A stretch of 13,856 nucleotides of DNA, taken from the NCBI GenBank assembly GCA_012516115.1, contig JAAYXC010000163.1, forward strand, positions 1 through 13,856. Direction: 5' to 3'. The notes under the pieces were generated by a model. That model had not been told where the DNA came from, did not search any database, and saw nothing but the letters and a program-made list of their open reading frames with translations. The stretch is from Bacillota bacterium (GTDB lineage: Bacteria > Bacillota > UBA4882 > JAAYXC01). Positions 1-7,067 of this stretch are shown here, piece after piece. The translations under genes and the position numbers were made by a program. How positions within the stretch are numbered: position 1 is the stretch's first letter; the number at the start of each line of letters is the position of its first letter.

Positions 1-233
1 CTCTTTCTAACGGCCGGGGGCGCGGCGGGTACCGTCGCAAGGAGATGGAGCCGTCCGGCCGCGACCACCCTTCCTTCTCCCCGGCCGCCCACTCTGGCGG
101 AGACGATGGGTTTTTGGCCGCCCGGCCGCGTAAGGTGGTGGCGGATCCTGGAGATGGGTCTTCCGGGCTGGATCACGGCCCCTCGCCGACTGACCCGCTT
201 CTTCCGGCCGGATTCCGGCCACGTTTCTTCTTT
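1..233 (+). other. Left-edge segment with two open frames, coding state unresolved
   Basis: Two plus-strand frames are open from the left edge. One runs to a TGA at 274-276 and would be the tail of an upstream gene with a basic, Trp/Pro/Arg-rich end. The other is in frame with the small gene at 234-500 and offers an ATG at 45, but the purine-rich AAGGAG touches that ATG with no spacing. By hand count the GC by codon position is nearly flat in both frames (roughly 60-70 % at each), unlike the clear third-position bias of the genes further right. I cannot say which frame, if either, is translated. A gene continuing from the left of the window is the simplest idea, but no family is recognisable. 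Confidence 0.3.
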
Positions 234-500
234 ATGCTCTATTTCCTCCTCGGCGTCCTTTTTTTCCTGGGGTTGAGACAAGCCGGACGCGGTTATGCCG
301 AACTTACCGGTGAGGATTTACCCCCCCCCCTGACCTTTTCCCGTCTGGCGGCCCATCGATACGTGGTCTCTTTTTACGATCGCCGTTTTACGGTGAACCT
401 CGTCCCCCTGGCCCGCCGGGCCCGTTTCCTGGTTGCCGAAGCGGGGCGCCGGGCCGCTTTTCTTCTCGATCGCCTACGTTTCCCGGGGAAGAAAGAGTGA
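234..500 (+). CDS. Small hypothetical membrane-anchored protein
   Basis: The 88-residue product is not assigned to any family. It begins with a very hydrophobic stretch (about residues 2-14, Leu/Phe/Gly rich) that looks like a single membrane helix or uncleaved signal anchor. A short linker and a basic C-terminal half rich in Arg and aromatics follow, presumably cytoplasmic. I chose the ATG at 234 because the product then starts at the helix; the frame stays open upstream and an ATG at 45 would add 63 low-complexity residues. No good ribosome binding site precedes either start. A run of ten C (321-330) encodes a Pro-Pro-Pro stretch; losing one C would create an immediate TGA. The gene ends 106 bases before the murJ start I prefer and may be cotranscribed with it. 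Confidence 0.45.
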   Translation: MLYFLLGVLFFLGLRQAGRGYAELTGEDLPPPLTFSRLAAHRYVVSFYDRRFTVNLVPLARRARFLVAEAGRRAAFLLDRLRFPGKKE

Positions 501-591
501 GTACGCTCCGATAAGCGCTTTTTCCGGGGTGTTTTGAGAAGGAAAAGGCTTCATTCTGGTGAATAGATCCGCGGTCGTCGATTTTTGGGAG

Positions 592-597
592 GGAGGT
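592..597 (+). promoter_or_regulatory. Ribosome binding site deciding the murJ start
   Basis: GGAGGT, embedded in GGGAGGGAGGTCAC, lies 9 bases before the TTG at 607. It is much stronger than the AAAAGG before the alternative GTG at 559, and so favours the TTG start for murJ. Confidence 0.6.
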
Positions 598-606
598 CAC
601 CCTTTC

Positions 607-2205
607 TTGGCCACCGATCGCCGCCTTGCCCGGGCCGCCGGCCTGATCGCCATTTTTACCCTGCTCAGCCGCATCCTCGGTTTCGTCCGCGAGTCCCTGG
701 CGGGCCGGCTCTTCACCCGGTTCGAGACCGACGCTTATTTCGCCGCCTTCACCGTCCCGGACTTCATGTACTACCTCCTGGTCGGCGGGGCCCTGAGCGC
801 CGCCTTCATCCCGGTCTTCACGGAATACCTGGCGCGGGGAGAGGAAGAAGAAGGCTGGCGGGCGGCGAGCACTTTCATCAATACCGTCGTCCTGCTTTTG
901 TTCTTCTTTGCCGGGAGCGGCATGATCTTCGCCGATTCCGTGGCGCTGGTGGAAGCTCCGCTCTTCCAGGGGCCGAAACTGGCCTTGGTGGCGCGTCTGA
1001 CCCGGATCATGGTCTCCTCGGTGGCCATGTTGGCCATGGGGGGCCTTCTCTCGGGCATCCTCTATTCTTACCAGCGTTTTTTAGCCCCGGCTCTGGCGCC
1101 GGTCGTCTACCACCTGGGCATCATCGCCGGGGCCTTGCTCCTCGGTGGCCGCTACGGTATCGCGGGCATGGCTGCGGGGGTGGTGACCGGGGCGGCCGGG
1201 AGCCTGCTCCTCCAGGCCTGGGCCGTCTTCCGCCGCCGGCCGCCCTATCGTTTTCTTTACTTCGATTTTCGCCATCCGGGTTTCCTACGCATGCTCCGGT
1301 TGCTTCTGCCGGCCCTCTTCGGCCTCTCGGCCACCCAGCTCAACATCCTTTTTACCAATATGATGGCCTCCGGCCTCCCGGAGGGAAGCATCTCCGCCCT
1401 GCGCTTTTCGAACCGCTTGATCCAGCTTCCCCTCGGGATCTTCGCCGCCGCCATCGGCACGGCCTTTTTCCCGGCCATGGCCCGGGCGGTGGCGGTGGGA
1501 AAGATGGAAGAGTATAAAGAGACCCTTTCTCTCGGCCTGCGGGCCATCTTCTTCATCACCATCCCGGCGGCCGTGGGGCTCTTCGTCCTGCGCTATCCCA
1601 TCATCCGGCTCCTCTTCGAGGGCCAACGCTTCTCGACGCGCGACACGCATCTGACCGCCTACGCCCTGGCCTTTTACAGCCTAGGGCTTTTCGCCCACGC
1701 GGCCATCCTGATCCTGCCGCGGGCCTTCTATTCCCTGCAGGATACCCGCACCCCCGTCCTCGTCACCGCGGGCTCGGTGGGGACAAGCCTCCTTTTGAAC
1801 CTGGCCTTTCTCCGTTTTACCGCCCTCCGCCACGGCGGCCTGGCGCTCTCCTTCTCCCTCATGGGCCTCATCAACATGGGCTCTCTCCTCTACTTCCTCC
1901 GGCGGAAGGTGGGGACCATCGACGGAGGGTCCCTGCTCCGGACGTTTGCCCTCTCTTCGCTGGCCGGGGCGATGATGGGTCTGGGGGTTTTCGGGCTCGA
2001 TCGGGTCCTCAAATTCTCGGGGCTGCTTCTCGGTCTGCGGCCTACCGTGGCCGTCCTGGTGGAGGTGCTCGCCGGGATCGGACTCGGGGTGGCCATCTAC
2101 GGCCTGGCGGCCCATTTCTTACGCATGGAGGAGATGAACGTGGTGCTCGGAATTCTGCGTCGTCGTCTGCGTCGAAACGGCTCCCCGTCGGAGGGGCGGC
2201 CATGA
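607..2205 (+). CDS. murJ: Lipid II flippase MurJ (MviN family)
   Basis: A polytopic membrane protein of the MOP superfamily that moves lipid II, the undecaprenyl-linked peptidoglycan precursor, across the cytoplasmic membrane. From the TTG the product has 532 residues, close to the usual family length. The N-terminus carries the family signature: RRLARAAGLI, then SRILGFVRE at about residues 21-29, then the conserved loop with DAYFAAFTVPDF and GGALSAAFIPVF. About 14 hydrophobic segments follow along the length, as expected for the fold. The TTG at 607 is preferred over the GTG at 559, which would add 16 residues, because of the ribosome binding site and because family members normally begin just before the RRLARAA segment. 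The stop overlaps the ATG of the LysE-type gene, implying translational coupling. Assignment to the family is firm; the flippase role is by homology. Confidence 0.93.
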   Translation: MATDRRLARAAGLIAIFTLLSRILGFVRESLAGRLFTRFETDAYFAAFTVPDFMYYLLVGGALSAAFIPVFTEYLARGEEEEGWRAASTFINTVVLLLFFFAGSGMIFADSVALVEAPLFQGPKLALVARLTRIMVSSVAMLAMGGLLSGILYSYQRFLAPALAPVVYHLGIIAGALLLGGRYGIAGMAAGVVTGAAGSLLLQAWAVFRRRPPYRFLYFDFRHPGFLRMLRLLLPALFGLSATQLNILFTNMMASGLPEGSISALRFSNRLIQLPLGIFAAAIGTAFFPAMARAVAVGKMEEYKETLSLGLRAIFFITIPAAVGLFVLRYPIIRLLFEGQRFSTRDTHLTAYALAFYSLGLFAHAAILILPRAFYSLQDTRTPVLVTAGSVGTSLLLNLAFLRFTALRHGGLALSFSLMGLINMGSLLYFLRRKVGTIDGGSLLRTFALSSLAGAMMGLGVFGLDRVLKFSGLLLGLRPTVAVLVEVLAGIGLGVAIYGLAAHFLRMEEMNVVLGILRRRLRRNGSPSEGRP

Positions 2206-2873
2206 CCGCCTGGGGGCTTTTCTTCACCGCTTTAATGGTGGGCTTAAGCGGGGCCCTCATGCCCGGGCCGCTGTTGACGGTGAACTTAAAGGAGAGCTTG
2301 AAACGGGGGGCTTGGATAGGGCCCAAACTCGTTTTAGGCCATGGGCTCCTGGAACTGGCCCTCGTCCTCGCCGTGCTTTTCGGTTTTGGTCGCTTCCTCG
2401 ACCGAAACGCGGTCAAAGGGGCCATCGGGCTTCTGGGCGGCGCGGTCCTCCTCTTTATGGCCTACGGGATGATCCGGGAATCCTTCTCCGGTCTGGCCGC
2501 CTTGCCTTCGGTAGGCGAGGATGACCGGCGAGGCCTGCCGCCGGTCCTGGCCGGCGCCCTCATCTCGCTTTCCAACCCATACTGGACCCTCTGGTGGGCC
2601 ACCATCGGCCTGACCTATCTCAGCCGTGCCCGCGAGCTGGGCGCGGTGGGCGTGACTCTTTTCTTTTCCGGGCATATCCTGGCCGATCTTGCCTGGTATA
2701 GCCTCGTTTCCTTCGCCGCGGCGAACGGCCGCCGGGTCATGGGCGAGCGGGCTTACCGGGTGGTGGTGGCCGCCTGCGGGCTCTTCCTCGTCTACGTGGG
2801 ATTCCGATTCATCGCCGCGGCGTGGGGCTTTCTGGGGTGGCCGAAGATCGCGGCGATTAGGGGAAAAGGATAA
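2202..2873 (+). CDS. LysE family translocator (amino acid or small-molecule exporter)
   Basis: A 223-residue integral membrane protein of the LysE/RhtB superfamily, which exports amino acids and related compounds by secondary transport. Visible family marks are the N-terminal helix with the PGP motif (residues 21-23), a second and third hydrophobic segment at about 43-62 and 73-91, a hydrophilic loop (about 100-112), the SNPYWTLWW motif (about 124-132), and two further helices ending in LFLVYVGFRF. About six membrane segments and this length are normal. The ATG overlaps the murJ stop (ATGA) and is preceded by GGAGGG six bases upstream, so translation is probably coupled to murJ. The substrate cannot be inferred. 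No terminator with a clear T run follows. Confidence 0.88.
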   Translation: MTAWGLFFTALMVGLSGALMPGPLLTVNLKESLKRGAWIGPKLVLGHGLLELALVLAVLFGFGRFLDRNAVKGAIGLLGGAVLLFMAYGMIRESFSGLAALPSVGEDDRRGLPPVLAGALISLSNPYWTLWWATIGLTYLSRARELGAVGVTLFFSGHILADLAWYSLVSFAAANGRRVMGERAYRVVVAACGLFLVYVGFRFIAAAWGFLGWPKIAAIRGKG

Positions 2874-2935
2874 ACTTACGGTGCCTCCGTTTCTTCCGGG
2901 GTGCGAAATGCCCGTGGATATATTTTACTAATATC

Positions 2936-2964
2936 CCAATATAAAAGGAAATTCATTCCAATAT
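2936..2964. repeat. AT-rich convergent gap with a CCAATAT direct repeat
   Basis: Between the rightward LysE-type gene and the leftward HEPN gene lies a 95-base gap (2874-2968) that turns markedly AT-rich from about 2917. CCAATAT occurs at 2936-2942 and 2958-2964, a 22-base period. Read leftward, GGAA-TGAAT-TTCC followed by TTTTA (in the same stretch) resembles a very weak terminator for the dnaE side. ACGG-TGCCT-CCGT (2878-2890) is an equally weak hairpin for the lysE side. No function is established. Confidence 0.3.
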
Positions 2965-2968
2965 TCGA

Positions 2969-3325
2969 TTACCCTTTAACCGCTTTTCCCATCCCCGACG
3001 GGAGATTATCGGTGACCAGGGCCAGGATTCGTCTGGCCTCCGCCAGGGCGGTGGCAGGCGTCTTCAGGGCGTCGAGGCGGACTTGGGCAAAGGCCGGAAG
3101 AAAAGCACGGACTTCCTGGAGGAGACCGGGCAGGTTTTTGACCCTTGCGGGCGCGCCCCGGGTGGCCAGAAAAGCCGCCAGGGCGTTTTCCGCCGCCCGC
3201 TGGGCATGGAAGACGACGGAGGCTTCCATCTTCTCTCCCTCTTCGGCCAGAATCTGTGCGGCCAAGAGTTCGCTGGCCGCACGGCGAAGCAAAGAGACGA
3301 CCGTCTCTCCCCGGGGATCGGGCAT
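2969..3325 (-). CDS. HEPN domain-containing protein, without MNT partner
   Basis: The 118-residue, largely helical product resembles the HEPN family (PF05168 type). The strongest match is the helix with HAQRAAENALAAFL (about residues 40-53), the typical 'HAxQAAEKALKALL' segment, followed by a helix with LPGLLQEVRAFLP and an Ala/Arg-rich C-terminal helix (about 91-105). HEPN proteins usually work with a minimal nucleotidyltransferase (MNT) as a toxin-antitoxin or regulatory pair, or act as ribonucleases through an RX4-6H motif. I see no such motif in the last helix, nor the TRYPD-like segment common in MNT-linked members. The ATG at 3325 is the only sensible start: an in-frame TGA lies three codons upstream. 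It sits 40 bases after the dnaE stop on the same strand and is probably cotranscribed. Function unknown; it may be a remnant or a non-catalytic binding protein. Confidence 0.72.
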   Translation of the reverse strand: MPDPRGETVVSLLRRAASELLAAQILAEEGEKMEASVVFHAQRAAENALAAFLATRGAPARVKNLPGLLQEVRAFLPAFAQVRLDALKTPATALAEARRILALVTDNLPSGMGKAVKG

Positions 3326-3365
3326 ATCGGATCACGCCTTTCCGTATTTTGGTCATCAACCGCGG

Positions 3366-6300
3366 TCATTCTTTCTCCAGCCGGACCTCCAACCGGGCCG
3401 CGGCAAGCATCCGCAAGAGCCCGGGGCTGATGGTCACCCGGTAGCGGGGACCGGCCTGGACGATGCGCTCGCGGCCGTTCCGGTCGCGCAGATGGAGATG
3501 GACCGGTTTCTCGCCGGGGTGGGTGCGGAGAAGGCTCCGGATCTCCTCCAAGCGCTCCGGAGTCGCCTCCTCCGCGGGAAGGGCGATCCGGAGCCCTCTG
3601 GCCGCCGCGGCTTCGGCACCGGGACCCTCCTCGCCGGTCCCGTTTAAGGGCCGGAGTTCGTTGGCGATGACCTTCTTCTGGTCGTTAAAAGTATCCACCT
3701 TTCCCTCCACGAGGATCTTGGCCCCCGGGACGAGATAGGCCGCGCTGCGGCGGAAGAGATCGGCGAAGACCGTTACCTCGATCTCCCCCTCCAGGTCCTC
3801 CAGGAGGACGAAGGCCATGCGGCCCTTCCGCGACTCGATGGTCCGCACGTTCTTCACCAGACCCCCGATCATCACCCGTTCGTCGTCGGCCGCCTCGGCC
3901 AGTGAACCGATGCCACAAGCACCGGCGGCGGCAAGGAGCGGCCGGATCTCCTCCAGGGGGTGCCCGCTGAGGTAGAACCCCAAGACCTCCCTTTCCATGG
4001 CCAGGAGTTCTTCCTTGGGGTACTCGGACAGAGTGGGGAGTTTCACAGGGGGTTCGGCGGCGGCCAGGACGCGCTGGTCGAAGAGCCCGCGGCCGTTGGC
4101 CGGCGCCTTTCGCGCCGTCTCCAGCAAGGCTTCGAGCCCGGCGAGGAGGGAGGCCCTTGTGTGGCCGAAACAGTCCAGCGCTCCGCTTTTCACCAGCGAC
4201 TCCAGGGCCGTGCGGACCAGGTTCACCCGGCGACAGAGGTCGAGGGGTGAACGGAAAGGCCCTCCTTCGCTTCTGGCCCGCAGGAGCTCGTTTACCGCCG
4301 CCTCGCCCACGTTCTTGATGGCGGCCAAACCGAAGCGGATCTTCCCGCCCACCAGGGTGAAGCGGGCCCCGCTCTCGTTGACGTCCGGTGGGAGGACCTC
4401 CACCCCGAAACGCCGGGCCTCCTCCAGGTAGACGGTGAGCTTGTCCGGGTTATCGAAGAAACAGGTCAGTAAGGCGCAAAGGTACTCGGGGGTATAGTTC
4501 GCCTTGAGATAGGCGGTCTGGTAAGAGAGGAGCCCGTAGGCCGCCGAATGGGCGGCGTTGAAGCCGTAAGAACCGAAGGTCTCGATGTTCGTCCAGATCT
4601 CTTCGGCTTTGGCCGGCTCGATCCCGTTCTTGACGCACCCGGCGATGAACTTTTCCTTCTGCGCCGGCAGCTCGGAGGCGAGCTTCTTCCCGATGACCTT
4701 GCGCAGCTTGTCCTGTTCGCCCGGGGTGTAACCGGCCAGGATCCCGGCGGCCCGCATACAGGTCTCCTGGTAGAGGAGGATCCCGTAGGTGCTCTTGGTG
4801 AGCTCGGCTAACTTGGGGTGGAGATACTCCACGGGTTCCTCCCCGTTTTTGCGCTTGATGTAAAGATCGGTCCCGCCCGAGGCCAGGGGACCCGGTCGGC
4901 CGAGGGCCATCAAGGCCATGACATCATGGATGGAGGAGGGTTTGAGCCTTCGGAGGAGCCCCTGATAGAGCGAACTTTCGAGTTGGAACGTGCCGAGCGA
5001 AAGCCCCTGGGAGAGCAGTTCGAAGGTCTTGGCGTCATCCAGGGGGATCTTCCGGATGTCGAGCTCGAGCCCGCGGGTCTCGCGGACAAGCCGGACCGTC
5101 TCGGCGATGACGTTGACGTTGTCGAGGCCGAGGAAGTCCATCTTCAAGAGGCCCATCTTTTCCACGTCGTTGAACTCGTATTGGGTGGCCACGCCGGACT
5201 TGGTCATAATAAGCGCGGTGTAGTTCTCGAGCGGCTTATCGGAGATGATCACCCCCGAGGCGTGGACGCCCACCGACTTGATGTGGCCCTCGAGTTTTTG
5301 CGCGTAGTCGAAGATCCGGCGGATGGTCGCGTCCTCTTCGTAGAGGCGGCGGACCTCCTCCGAACGTTCCAGGACCTCGGGGATGGTGATGCCGAGCTCC
5401 TCCGGGAACATCTTGGTCAGGCGGTTGCTGGCCTCGAAGGGATAGTCCAGGACGCGGGCCACGTCTTTGACCGCCGCCTTGGCGGCCATGGTGCCGAAGG
5501 TGCAGATCTGGGCCACCCGATCGGCGCCGTATTTCTCTTTTACGTAGGCGATGACCCGGTCGCGGTCGCCGAAGTCCAGGTCGATATCGGGCATGGAGAC
5601 GCGGTCCGGGTTTAAGAAGCGCTCGAACATGAGGTCGTAGACGATGGGGTCCACGTCGTGGAGCCCCAAAAGGTAGGCGACGAGGCTGCCGCCCACCGAG
5701 CCGCGGCCCGGCCCCACCGGGATCCCGTTGGCCTTGGCGTATTGGACGTAGTCCCAGACGATCAAGAAGTAGCTGGCGAAGCCCATCTTCTCGATGACCG
5801 AGAGCTCGTAGGCGAGCCTCTGGCGGTATTCTTCTTCCCGCTCCGGCGCGCCGATCCGGGACCAGTTCTCCCGGCAGAGGCGCGCCAGGTACGAATCGGG
5901 GGTCTCGCCCTCCGGCACCGGAAAGGTGGGGAGGAGGATCTGGTCGGTGGGGATCTCCACCGTACATTCCTCGGCGATGCGTAAGGTATTGGTCAACGCC
6001 TCGGGGGCATAAGAAAATAGGCGGGCCATCTCTTCGGTGGATTTGAGATAAAACTCCGCGCAGGGGAAACGGAGGCGATCCCTGGTATTGATGGTCTTCC
6101 CCGTCTGGATACAGAGGAGTACGTCGTGGACTTCGGCGTCTTCGCGTTGCACGTAATGCGCGTCGTTGGTGGCCACAAGCGGCAGGCCCGTCTCCTTGGC
6201 CAGCCGCAGGCTGCCCTCGATGGTGGCCGCCTCGGCGGCGAAGAGTCGTGTCGCCTCGGGATCGGGGTTCGCCCTTCCGTCGCGATGGTCCTGGAGCTCG

Positions 6301-6803
6301 AGATAGAAACCGGCCGGAAGGGCTTCCCGGTACCATAGAGCGGCCTTTTTCGCTCCTTCATAGTCGCCTTTGGCCAGAAGCTCGGGGATCTCCCCGCCGA
6401 CGCACCCGGAAAGCCCGATGAGCCCGGCGTTATGGGCCAGGAGGAGCTCGCGGTCGATCCGTGGTTTATAATAGAACCCTTCCAGATGGGCCAGGGTGCT
6501 GAGCCTCAGAAGGTTGAGGTAGCCCTGGTAATCCCGGGCCAGGAGGACGAGGTGGTAACCGTCTTCCCGCCGGCTGCGATCCCGGTGGTCCCGACAGAGG
6601 TAGAACTCGCAGCCGAGGATGGGTTTGACGCCTTGCTTTTTTGCCTCCAGGTAGAACTGGAGAAGTCCGTGAACGGCGCCGTGGTCGGTAATGGCCACCG
6701 CCGGCTGGCCGAAGGCTTTGGCCTGGGCCACGAGTTCTTTGGGCCGGGCCAGACCGTCGAGGATGCTGTACTCGGTATGGTTGTGAAGATGGACGAAACT
6801 CAT
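3366..6803 (-). CDS. dnaE: DNA polymerase III subunit alpha, DnaE
   Basis: Replicative C-family DNA polymerase, 1145 residues. The N-terminal PHP domain (about 1-280) begins with HLHNH (5-9). By alignment from memory with Thermus DnaE it keeps all nine metal ligands: H5, H7, D16, H41, E66, H84, C134, D214, H216. This is unlike the degenerate PHP of E. coli. The polymerase core shows PGRGS (365-369), the catalytic PDIDLDF (D408 and D410) and the third aspartate in KMDFLGL (D556). Helix-hairpin-helix and OB-fold regions follow (OB about 973-1053), then a C-terminal tail. The ATG at 6803 has GGAGGT six bases upstream and starts directly at the PHP domain. The open frame continues to an ATG at 6947, but those 48 extra residues are not family-like. 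Many Clostridia carry both PolC and DnaE; whether PolC exists here cannot be seen. Confidence 0.96.
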   Translation of the reverse strand: MSFVHLHNHTEYSILDGLARPKELVAQAKAFGQPAVAITDHGAVHGLLQFYLEAKKQGVKPILGCEFYLCRDHRDRSRREDGYHLVLLARDYQGYLNLLRLSTLAHLEGFYYKPRIDRELLLAHNAGLIGLSGCVGGEIPELLAKGDYEGAKKAALWYREALPAGFYLELQDHRDGRANPDPEATRLFAAEAATIEGSLRLAKETGLPLVATNDAHYVQREDAEVHDVLLCIQTGKTINTRDRLRFPCAEFYLKSTEEMARLFSYAPEALTNTLRIAEECTVEIPTDQILLPTFPVPEGETPDSYLARLCRENWSRIGAPEREEEYRQRLAYELSVIEKMGFASYFLIVWDYVQYAKANGIPVGPGRGSVGGSLVAYLLGLHDVDPIVYDLMFERFLNPDRVSMPDIDLDFGDRDRVIAYVKEKYGADRVAQICTFGTMAAKAAVKDVARVLDYPFEASNRLTKMFPEELGITIPEVLERSEEVRRLYEEDATIRRIFDYAQKLEGHIKSVGVHASGVIISDKPLENYTALIMTKSGVATQYEFNDVEKMGLLKMDFLGLDNVNVIAETVRLVRETRGLELDIRKIPLDDAKTFELLSQGLSLGTFQLESSLYQGLLRRLKPSSIHDVMALMALGRPGPLASGGTDLYIKRKNGEEPVEYLHPKLAELTKSTYGILLYQETCMRAAGILAGYTPGEQDKLRKVIGKKLASELPAQKEKFIAGCVKNGIEPAKAEEIWTNIETFGSYGFNAAHSAAYGLLSYQTAYLKANYTPEYLCALLTCFFDNPDKLTVYLEEARRFGVEVLPPDVNESGARFTLVGGKIRFGLAAIKNVGEAAVNELLRARSEGGPFRSPLDLCRRVNLVRTALESLVKSGALDCFGHTRASLLAGLEALLETARKAPANGRGLFDQRVLAAAEPPVKLPTLSEYPKEELLAMEREVLGFYLSGHPLEEIRPLLAAAGACGIGSLAEAADDERVMIGGLVKNVRTIESRKGRMAFVLLEDLEGEIEVTVFADLFRRSAAYLVPGAKILVEGKVDTFNDQKKVIANELRPLNGTGEEGPGAEAAAARGLRIALPAEEATPERLEEIRSLLRTHPGEKPVHLHLRDRNGRERIVQAGPRYRVTISPGLLRMLAAARLEVRLEKE

Positions 6804-6809
6804 GGATGA

Positions 6810-6815
6810 ACCTCC
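6810..6815 (-). promoter_or_regulatory. Ribosome binding site deciding the dnaE start
   Basis: On the minus strand, GGAGGT is followed by six bases and the ATG at 6803. It fixes the start at MSFVHLHNH rather than the upstream in-frame ATG at 6947. Confidence 0.75.
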
Positions 6816-6908
6816 GGAAGCGGCAGTCGGGAATGGTCTTCCCCGGAGAAGAAAAAAAGCGGAGCCGGCGGCCGCAAGAGGAAACCCCGGCCACCGTGGA
6901 CAATTAAG

Positions 6909-6937
6909 ATGATACCAATCTTCGGGCGGTTCGACAA
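6909..6937 (-). promoter_or_regulatory. Candidate sigma-A promoter of dnaE
   Basis: On the minus strand, TTGTCG (6937-6932) and TATCAT (6914-6909) are separated by 17 bases, matching the housekeeping spacing. The leader to the dnaE ATG would be about 100 bases. The upstream in-frame ATG at 6947 would lie before the transcript start, which agrees with the shorter DnaE. This is a prediction from pattern only. Confidence 0.45.
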
Positions 6938-7007
6938 GCTTGAACATAAGGCCTGGCGGCCCGATGCCGTCCTGCTTCCCCCGGCAAAATTCTTCGGCAT
7001 CCGCCTA

Positions 7008-7036
7008 TTGCATTTTGGTGAAGATAAGGGTAGAAT
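7008..7036 (+). promoter_or_regulatory. Sigma-A-like promoter of the ctsR operon
   Basis: TTGCAT (7008-7013) and TAGAAT (7031-7036) have a 17-base spacer, a good match to the housekeeping consensus. Transcription would begin near 7043, just before the CtsR box, so bound CtsR would sit on the start site and early transcript. Confidence 0.65.
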
Positions 7037-7047
7037 AAGAGAAGAAA

Positions 7048-7064
7048 GGTCAGAAAAGGTCAGG
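7048..7064 (+). promoter_or_regulatory. CtsR operator (autoregulatory box)
   Basis: GGTCAGAAAAGGTCAGG is a direct repeat of GGTCA with a 10-base period. The known CtsR operator is a tandem RGTCAAA repeat with a three-base NAN spacer, which has the same period. It lies between the promoter and the ctsR ATG, and its second half includes the ribosome binding site (AAAAGGT at 7054-7060). CtsR bound here would block transcription of its own operon. Confidence 0.8.
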
Positions 7065-7067
7065 CCC

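Noticed and set aside
2901..3647. 248-codon plus-strand frame across the HEPN gene and the dnaE 3' end
   Set aside because: It reads antisense to two genes with clear families and has an Arg/Ala-rich composition typical of shadows.
4818..5615. 265-codon open frame opposite dnaE
   Set aside because: It is an antisense shadow of dnaE in high-GC DNA, with composition dictated by the opposite strand and no family features.
5236..6336. 366-codon minus-strand frame inside dnaE
   Set aside because: It is an out-of-frame reading of dnaE, rich in Arg, Pro and Gly, with no recognisable domain.
6804..6947. N-terminal extension of DnaE by 48 residues
   Set aside because: It is not family-like, begins upstream of the candidate dnaE promoter's start, and a strong ribosome binding site marks the ATG at 6803.
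6909..7067. N-terminal extension of CtsR by 53 residues
   Set aside because: It would span the ctsR promoter and operator; the family core begins at the ATG at 7068.
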